This document shows, piece after piece, positions 58,925-64,000 of a stretch of 64,000 nt of DNA. How positions within the stretch are numbered: the stretch's first letter is position 1; each line of letters starts with the position of its first letter. The position numbers were made by a program, and so were the translations under genes. Below the pieces are notes generated by a model, which worked only from the letters and a program-made list of their open reading frames with translations, made no database searches and was not told where the DNA came from. Source of the stretch: Bacteroides intestinalis DSM 17393 (lineage in GTDB: Bacteria > Bacteroidota > Bacteroidia > Bacteroidales > Bacteroidaceae); NCBI RefSeq assembly GCF_000172175.1, contig NZ_ABJL02000008.1, forward strand, positions 2,294,001 through 2,358,000, written 5' to 3'.

Positions 58925-59022
58925 AAATTAATCCTCTGAAAATTGCACGCAAAGGTATGAAAAGATAAGATTACAGGAATTGACAAACGTCAAAAATATG
59001 CTTCGTAATGAAAAGAATTAAA

Positions 59023-59733
59023 CTACAGTCCGTCTGCATCTTTTAAGACTGAACTGTGTGCCAGATAATCAGGAGTTTCAGCATAGATATACATCACACT
59101 TCCTCCTTTAATGGCATCAATGATAGGACGGGAAAGTTTTTGCGGAACAGCCGGACAGCCAAAGCTTCTTCCCAAACGTCCTCCTCTGCTGACTACCGAA
59201 GGATCGGCATAAGCCGCCCCATGCATCACAATGGCACGCTCACGGGCCCGGTCGTTGATTCCTTTTTCCAAACCATTCAAAATAAGCGAATACCCATTCT
59301 TTCCCTGATAAGTAGATTCTGTAAGATAGAACCCCAGTGAACTTTTGTAGGAACCATATTCGTTGGAAAAGGAAGTGGCATAATTATCACCGCTATTCTT
59401 TCCGTGGGAAACAACCGATGAGAAAAGTACTTTACGTTCCCTCATGTCAAATACAAAAAGACGTTTTGCGGTAGAAGGACGGGAAAAGTCTATCAATGTC
59501 AACACCTCCCGTTTACGATTGTCTATTTTATAATAACCTGCTACAGCCTGCCGGAAAGCTTTCCAGTTGACAACTCCTTCCAACTGCATGGAACGGTATA
59601 AGCTCGCATAAGCCTCAACATCAGATGCAGCAGTCCTTTCAGCAGAATCAGGAGTGTTATCTAACGACTTGCCGCCCAGAAACAAGGTACAAGGAAGAAA
59701 TAAGAATAAAATGAATACAATAAATCGCAACAT
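59023..59733 (-). CDS. Murein L,D-transpeptidase (YkuD_2-type)
   Basis: The 236-residue protein has a signal peptide and the YkuD_2 catalytic end: NDRARERAIVMHGAAYADPS then GRLGRSFGCPAVPQKLSRPI with the H-G ... S-x-G-C-P motif (Cys at about 187). It catalyses 3-3 peptidoglycan cross-links. The N-terminal part is a short helical region. It is followed by a second, different L,D-transpeptidase in the same direction. Confidence 0.9.
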   Translation of the reverse strand: MLRFIVFILFLFLPCTLFLGGKSLDNTPDSAERTAASDVEAYASLYRSMQLEGVVNWKAFRQAVAGYYKIDNRKREVLTLIDFSRPSTAKRLFVFDMRERKVLFSSVVSHGKNSGDNYATSFSNEYGSYKSSLGFYLTESTYQGKNGYSLILNGLEKGINDRARERAIVMHGAAYADPSVVSRGGRLGRSFGCPAVPQKLSRPIIDAIKGGSVMYIYAETPDYLAHSSVLKDADGL

Positions 59734-59820
59734 AAAACTTTAGCCAGAGAAATAACGGCGGCTAAATTACAGTTTTTTCTCCAGACACCTATCACACAGA
59801 TAGTTAAAAATGAGGATTCA

Positions 59821-60849
59821 CTATTCAATCACCACAACCAAAGATCGTTCGGTAGGCGCCCAATCGAAAACGAACTTGGAATGTGAAGTAGCATTGCGCA
59901 CACACATGTGCGAACGTGGAGTGGTTCCCAACGACCAGCTATACTCAATCATACTTGTACGCGGCGCATTCACCGGCACTCCGTGAATATAAGCTCCGTT
60001 CGTAAAACGGCTGGCATAGGGGGCATAGCCTCCTGTCTCCGCCGAACCATCTTTCAGGAACACCATACGCGTTTTCTTCTGTTGAAGCAGATACATTCCC
60101 AAGGGGGTTTCCTGAGCATAAGGTGGAGCATGCATTCCGGTAGTGGCGGGATTCATGCTGCGTATCTTCCACTCACCTTCCGAGACATGTTCCAAGGTAG
60201 TAATATTCTGATCCAGGCGGTCGACAAAAATCACATGATTAAAGACGGTACTATCCGGCAATTGTTTCAGATAACTGCGTGGTGCCAGCCATTCTTCTTC
60301 AAAAGTGGCGGGTAATATCCGGTAAAAACTTCCCTCCTCGCCTTTCAGATAGGCGATAGTACCGTCTCTACCATAACGTTCGGGCACCAAAGTATCAGCG
60401 GGCAGATACAGCGGCACCGATTGATAGCGCTCCACGCCCAGTGTATCAGATACACGGCGATACACATTCCGCACGAACTTACGTACCAGGGGAGCTTCTT
60501 TATTCAGATTCTTATAATTCTGCAACACCACCCACCTTGCAGTAGTATCGCGCTGCATATTCTCGATATAAGCCAGACAGTTCCGGATGACATCCCATTT
60601 GAAAGAGCGTACCGTATCCTTATATGGATAGGTATCTTCGAGGGTATGCTGGTCATAGAGCAATTCTTTGGTAAGGGAAATATCAGCAGCGGTCAACTGT
60701 TTCTCTTTAGGATGAGGAAATTCCAGCACAGCCGTATCTTTAGGTTCAGCCTCCTGCACAACTACCGGCACAGGTGGTTCCTGCCGGTTACGACATCCGG
60801 CAAAAATCAAACCAACAGCCACGCAGGCAAAAAGAACGGAATGTTTCAT
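59821..60849 (-). CDS. L,D-transpeptidase lipoprotein (YkuD-type)
   Basis: The 342-residue lipoprotein (lipobox GLIFAGCR, Cys19) has a long N-terminal region rich in charged residues and a C-terminal YkuD domain: TNGAYIHGVPVNAPRTSMIE then LGTTPRSHMCVRNATSHSKF (H-G ... S-H-x-C-V-R-N). The catalytic Cys is in S-H-M-C. It is of a different subgroup from the neighbour at 59023. The pair suggests localised cell-wall 3-3 cross-linking. Confidence 0.85.
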   Translation of the reverse strand: MKHSVLFACVAVGLIFAGCRNRQEPPVPVVVQEAEPKDTAVLEFPHPKEKQLTAADISLTKELLYDQHTLEDTYPYKDTVRSFKWDVIRNCLAYIENMQRDTTARWVVLQNYKNLNKEAPLVRKFVRNVYRRVSDTLGVERYQSVPLYLPADTLVPERYGRDGTIAYLKGEEGSFYRILPATFEEEWLAPRSYLKQLPDSTVFNHVIFVDRLDQNITTLEHVSEGEWKIRSMNPATTGMHAPPYAQETPLGMYLLQQKKTRMVFLKDGSAETGGYAPYASRFTNGAYIHGVPVNAPRTSMIEYSWSLGTTPRSHMCVRNATSHSKFVFDWAPTERSLVVVIE

Positions 60850-61107
60850 AAAATGAAATTTAACTATAACCTAATAACGACTACCTCCCTGTTATTGTTG
60901 ACTCTTTATAGAAATCAATTACATAAGAAATAACAGCAGGTATCGTTTCATCTTATTCAGGTAATACGGATTTCCGCAAAGATAGAAATTTAATGAAAGT
61001 TTCCGAAAGATATTGACGGTATAATATTAATCATTCGTTTATGAACAGAACCTTTTATATTAAAATTAGACAAGTTAGAAAGGCTTTATTTATCAATACA
61101 TTACAAG

Positions 61108-61195
61108 GCCTCAACTCTTTGCATACAAAAAGTTAACTTCCTGTTGACTAGAAGTTGAGACCTTGTCGACAGGAAGTTAACACCTTGTAAGCGAA
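61108..61195. repeat. 22-bp tandem array
   Basis: Units start at 61108, 61130, 61152 and 61174, exactly 22 bp apart; units 2-4 each begin AAGTT, and units 3 and 4 share ACCTTGT. CTTCCTGT in unit 2 and ACAGGAAG at units 3/4 are inverted, as is ACAAGGCCTCAACT (61104-61117) with unit 3, so the array could fold. It lies in a 392-bp gap upstream of an L,D-transpeptidase and downstream of a glycosidase; the gap holds no gene I can see. Confidence 0.85.
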
Positions 61196-61241
61196 ATATT
61201 TATCCCCTTATCAAAGCATCGAAACCGATAGCTTTCTCAGA

Positions 61242-62903
61242 TTACTCCAACACTTTCTTTTTCAGATTAAATGTTGACAATACTTTTTTGCCGGAATAGA
61301 GTGTCACTATCAAATCATATTCCTTTCCTTCCTCAACCACATCCTTAGCAGAAAGCAATATATCTGTTTTTTCATAAGGCTTCAATGCCGGAACCATACC
61401 GGAAGCTACCTTTATTGTTTTTCCTTCCTTTTTATACGCTACTTCCACCAATGCTTTCTTTGAGCCGACCTGACCGAAATTTCGTACTTCCACTTTACAT
61501 TCCAATCCCTTCCCGGATTTGGTAAAGACTGGGGCACAAGCTGAAAGGATCGGTTCTATATAATCAATGTATGGCAAACGCGCATACCCGTAAAGCATTC
61601 TCCCATCTTTATATTTTCCAATCAATTTCGGGGCAAACTCATCTTTAGTGATACCATTTCCTTTACCATTGAAAGTTACAATCAAATCCTTGCCCTCATT
61701 TTCTGTGGTCAATACCTGACAACCCCTACCATAATTCACTTCTTCAGAAGCACCGAAGCGCAAGGAATTCACATCTATATCCGTCTGGGGATTGAAGCCT
61801 TCTTCCGCCTGTATCTTCACACGAATTGTTTTTGTACCCGAGGTGATAGGTTTCTCGTCCAGTATGGTAAGCAACAATCCAGGATTCAAGGGAATACTGA
61901 TATTCTTTGAGCTATGGTGATCAAAAGGTTTATCTTCGTTTTTAAGCGTATCGATTACCGCGAAATTAGCCTGAACAGCACGTCCGTATTTATCCTGATA
62001 CACTTTAAGGCGTTCATATTTGAACCAGTCTTCCACCTGTCCGTCTGCATGTACAGCAACTCCCGGCATATAAGCTTCACCCGGATCGACCACCCAGTTC
62101 ACTCCATCCTTCGAACGAAGATAGAAAGCAATACGTCCCAGCCAATCATTAACAATCAGGTGATACTGAATATGATCGCGCCAGATTACGGGATCTTCAA
62201 ACCGACCGTCTACATCCGGATAAACCCGTTTGTCGGTCAGTTGATTGTATTCCGATAGTCCATCTCTGCTGACCCAGATACCACCACCACGACAAACCAT
62301 CACATAAGAGCTGTCTTCACGCTGGGCAAATGAAAGATTAGACAGACCCTCGATAATACGGCGGTCGCGTGCATTGAAATCAAACTTTCCATATTCCCAT
62401 TTTCCATTCAGATCATCGGATACATAACGTCCATTGATCACATAAACAACATATTGCCCATTCTTAGCACGGAATATTTCAGGATTATGCCCTTTACCTA
62501 TGATACGAATAGGCTTGAAAGGTCCCGTCAGATTGTCGCTTATGGTATGAAATACGTATGAATTAGGCCATTCCATGTGTCCTTTAGGTGAACATTCCAG
62601 CCAGCCGCAGGCAAATAGATGATATTTACCGTCTTCGCCTTTTCGAATATTTCCACCCCAATAGGACCAGATACCGTCTTCAATGCCATTATCTACATAA
62701 CGCGGAAGCACACAGTCAGCGCCCCATGTATCGGATGAAAGTACATTTCCCTTCATCGGCAGGAAACGATCCATAAAGCGGGCACCTTTCACTAATTGTT
62801 TCCATTCCGCAGGACGTTCCCGTTCCGTTATTTGTGAAAAAGAGGAATGACTGATCAAGAGCATGACTCCCAGTAGAGCAAATTTAAAGAGGCTTCTTTC
62901 CAT
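61242..62903 (-). CDS. Secreted five-bladed beta-propeller glycosidase-like protein
   Basis: The 553-residue protein has a signal peptide (to about residue 23). Residues 60-330 have the repeated strand pattern of GH43/GH117-type five-bladed propellers (VDNGIEDGIWSYWGGNIRKG, GHMEWPNSYVFHTISDNLTG, YPDVDGRFEDPVIWRDHIQY and ADGQVEDWFKYERLKVYQDK). The C-terminal part contains two beta-sandwich repeats. Acidic residues in N-I-R, E-D-P-V-I-W suggest glycosidase catalysis. The substrate is unknown. Confidence 0.8.
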   Translation of the reverse strand: MERSLFKFALLGVMLLISHSSFSQITERERPAEWKQLVKGARFMDRFLPMKGNVLSSDTWGADCVLPRYVDNGIEDGIWSYWGGNIRKGEDGKYHLFACGWLECSPKGHMEWPNSYVFHTISDNLTGPFKPIRIIGKGHNPEIFRAKNGQYVVYVINGRYVSDDLNGKWEYGKFDFNARDRRIIEGLSNLSFAQREDSSYVMVCRGGGIWVSRDGLSEYNQLTDKRVYPDVDGRFEDPVIWRDHIQYHLIVNDWLGRIAFYLRSKDGVNWVVDPGEAYMPGVAVHADGQVEDWFKYERLKVYQDKYGRAVQANFAVIDTLKNEDKPFDHHSSKNISIPLNPGLLLTILDEKPITSGTKTIRVKIQAEEGFNPQTDIDVNSLRFGASEEVNYGRGCQVLTTENEGKDLIVTFNGKGNGITKDEFAPKLIGKYKDGRMLYGYARLPYIDYIEPILSACAPVFTKSGKGLECKVEVRNFGQVGSKKALVEVAYKKEGKTIKVASGMVPALKPYEKTDILLSAKDVVEEGKEYDLIVTLYSGKKVLSTFNLKKKVLE

Positions 62904-62944
62904 AAATATAATATTAGAATTGGTTTTAAATAGATTTACATGGC

Positions 62945-62952
62945 CAAAAGTA
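62945..62952 (-). promoter_or_regulatory. Bacteroides -7 box TACTTTTG
   Basis: An exact minus-strand match lies 42 bp before the propeller protein start at 62903. Confidence 0.5.
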
Positions 62953-63124
62953 GAAGAATTGCATATAAAAGGAAAAGGAAAGAAAGTAAAAAGGTACGTA
63001 AACCTTTACGTAAACAGAGATTACAGCTTTACAGATGCTTTTCATTTTCATCACGTTATTGTATACGATTCGGTGACAACTACCTAAGTAGTTGGAAATT
63101 AAGAGAGAATATCTGGTAAAACAA

Positions 63125-63155
63125 AAGTCCTTGAACTTTAGCAGTTCAAGGACTT
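63125..63155 (-). terminator. tmRNA terminator
   Basis: AAGTCCTTGAAC at 63125-63136 pairs with GTTCAAGGACTT at 63144-63155, with T-rich sequence after it on the minus strand. Confidence 0.8.
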
Positions 63156-63169
63156 ACCATTTTTATTTG

Positions 63170-63563
63170 TGGAGCTGGAGGGAATCGAACCCTCGTCCAA
63201 ACGAGGAAATCATAAGCTTTCTACATGCTTATCTTTGCTTAAGTTTTCGAGCAACGGCAGAACCAAAGCCATCAACCATTGCCTTATCCTTTAAAGTTTC
63301 ATTCTCGCCTCAAGGCCGACAAGAACTATCTCCGATGTAACTGCACCACTGGATCGGAATGCTTCGGAGCAACAGCTTCCGAGTGATGTCTCGTCCCAGC
63401 ACCTGGTGCCGGGATTAAGCTAATCTACTATGATTCGATTAAGCAGCAAGAGCGTATTGTCTTTCGCCAGATAAAATTTTGAGGACTGAGATTAAAGTGC
63501 AAATCAACGACGCACTGCATGCTTACTTACTATTTCTACCCGCTGTCAAATCCAGTCAACCCC
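63170..63563 (-). ncRNA. ssrA: tmRNA (SsrA)
   Basis: The 394-nt minus-strand RNA has the tmRNA ends GGGGTTGACTGG (5') and a tRNA-like 3' end with T loop GGTTCGATTCCC and CAGCTCC pairing with GGGGTTG. CCA is not encoded. The tag frame at 63439-63468 reads GERQYALAA then TAA, a variant of the usual Bacteroides tag ending YALAA. A -7 box at 63595-63602 precedes it and a terminator follows. It rescues stalled ribosomes with SmpB. Confidence 0.95.
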
Positions 63564-63594
63564 AGAATACATACGGTTTTTAGAAATCGTGGGG

Positions 63595-63602
63595 CAAAGA
63601 TA
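63595..63602 (-). promoter_or_regulatory. Promoter of tmRNA, TATCTTTG
   Basis: An exact minus-strand -7 box lies about 32 bp before the mature 5' end of tmRNA. Confidence 0.6.
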
Positions 63603-63761
63603 AGAATTCTTTTGTTACTGTACAAAAGAATAGTGTGATTGCTTACTCCGGATTAATAAACCTTATCTTTTTATAAGACCCAAAGCAGTCTTGCATTACC
63701 ATACGTACAATAAAAGCCAGTACTCCGGACGATTTTACCTTTCTTTCTCCCACATAACCCG

Positions 63762-63769
63762 TACCTTTG
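63762..63769 (+). promoter_or_regulatory. Bacteroides -7 box TACCTTTG
   Basis: An exact match 37 bp before the GH3 gene start at 63806. Confidence 0.6.
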
Positions 63770-63805
63770 GCAACAGAAGATAATATACACAAAAATATAA
63801 ATATC

Positions 63806-64000
63806 ATGAAGAAACTAATTGCAATGACACTACTGCTCGGAGGCAGTACTCTGCTCTGCGCACAAAAGACCGTGAAGATACCGGCTGTATACAAACCCGT
63901 CAAAAGCGAGATGTACAAGAAAGGCTGGATTGATTTCAACAAAAACGGAGTGAAGGATGTATACGAAGATCCGAATGCCTCGCTGGATGCACGTATCGAA
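63806..64000 (+). CDS. GH3-family glycosidase, N-terminal part
   Basis: Only the first 65 residues are in the window. A signal peptide (MKKLIAMTLLLGGSTLLCAQ) is followed by KGWIDFNKNGVKDVYEDPNA then SLDARIE, an N-terminal stretch typical of Bacteroides GH3 beta-glucosidases (BglX type). The enzyme would be secreted to the periplasm and act on beta-linked disaccharides; the catalytic part lies beyond the window. Confidence 0.85.
   Translation, partial: MKKLIAMTLLLGGSTLLCAQKTVKIPAVYKPVKSEMYKKGWIDFNKNGVKDVYEDPNASLDARIE

Noticed and set aside
63092..63340. Plus-strand frame over tmRNA
   Set aside because: It overlaps a confidently identified tmRNA on the other strand.
63643..63942. 99-codon frame opposite the GH3 gene start
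   Set aside because: It covers the start and promoter of the GH3 gene; no motifs.

Overview
The window looks like a chromosomal segment of a gut Bacteroides or very close relative. Evidence: many genes carry the Bacteroidales -7 box TAnnTTTG upstream (some with a -33 TTG), there are lipobox and QTR-type fimbrillins, a TonB receptor without fused signalling domains, SusR-era style AraC regulators with TPR sensors, a tmRNA whose tag ends YALAA, HU/HU-wHTH proteins, and typical Bacteroidales families such as MetallophosN/C phosphoesterase, DUF2141, DUF3575 and TIGR03915/TIGR03916. No species call is made.

Layout. 1-2.2 kb is accessory: an AAA-ATPase-like fragment at the window edge, an orphan antitoxin-like gene with a decayed PIN toxin, and an Rpn-family nuclease/transposase. 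2.4-4.6 kb has an HU-like protein behind a 22-bp tandem array and a cytosolic phosphoesterase with an unrecognised N-terminal domain. 4.8-12.8 kb is a type V pilus operon (small membrane protein, DUF3575 barrel, Mfa2-like anchor, three fimbrillins) downstream of a membrane-anchored TPR-AraC regulator; a three-fold 21-bp repeat sits in the operon's upstream region. 13-16.3 kb is a run of small plus-strand genes (GNAT, AraC-GyrI, GNAT-YoaP, zinc ribbon, GrpB, NOSP-like). 16.8-27.9 kb holds lipid/redox enzymes, an ion channel, YjbQ, SDR, lytic transglycosylase, MgtC, a DNA-repair radical SAM pair, a histone-like gene and an AGCS transporter. 28.4-35.9 kb has KamA-like radical SAM, a UDG-like gene, tRNA-Trp, QueE/QueD and MTAN. 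35.9-42 kb contains an ECF sigma operon and an eight-gene membrane-protein cluster with its own winged-helix regulator and a repeat-rich promoter. 42.6-45.8 kb is core (ZapB-like, ZapA, structured terminator RNA, RNase Y, CutC). 45.9-64 kb has transglutaminase, TonB receptor, LytTR regulator, YccF, heparinase-like, Pol IV, HU-wHTH, MATE, two L,D-transpeptidases, a five-bladed propeller glycosidase, tmRNA and the start of a GH3 enzyme.

Most unusual: at least five intergenic regions (about 2.9, 16.4, 25.5, 42.2-42.5 and 61.1 kb) carry short tandem arrays whose units have unrelated sequences but the same 22-bp period; related arrays with 21- and 17-bp periods occur at 56.8 and 28.2 kb. All functions below are inferred from sequence reading alone, with no database search.
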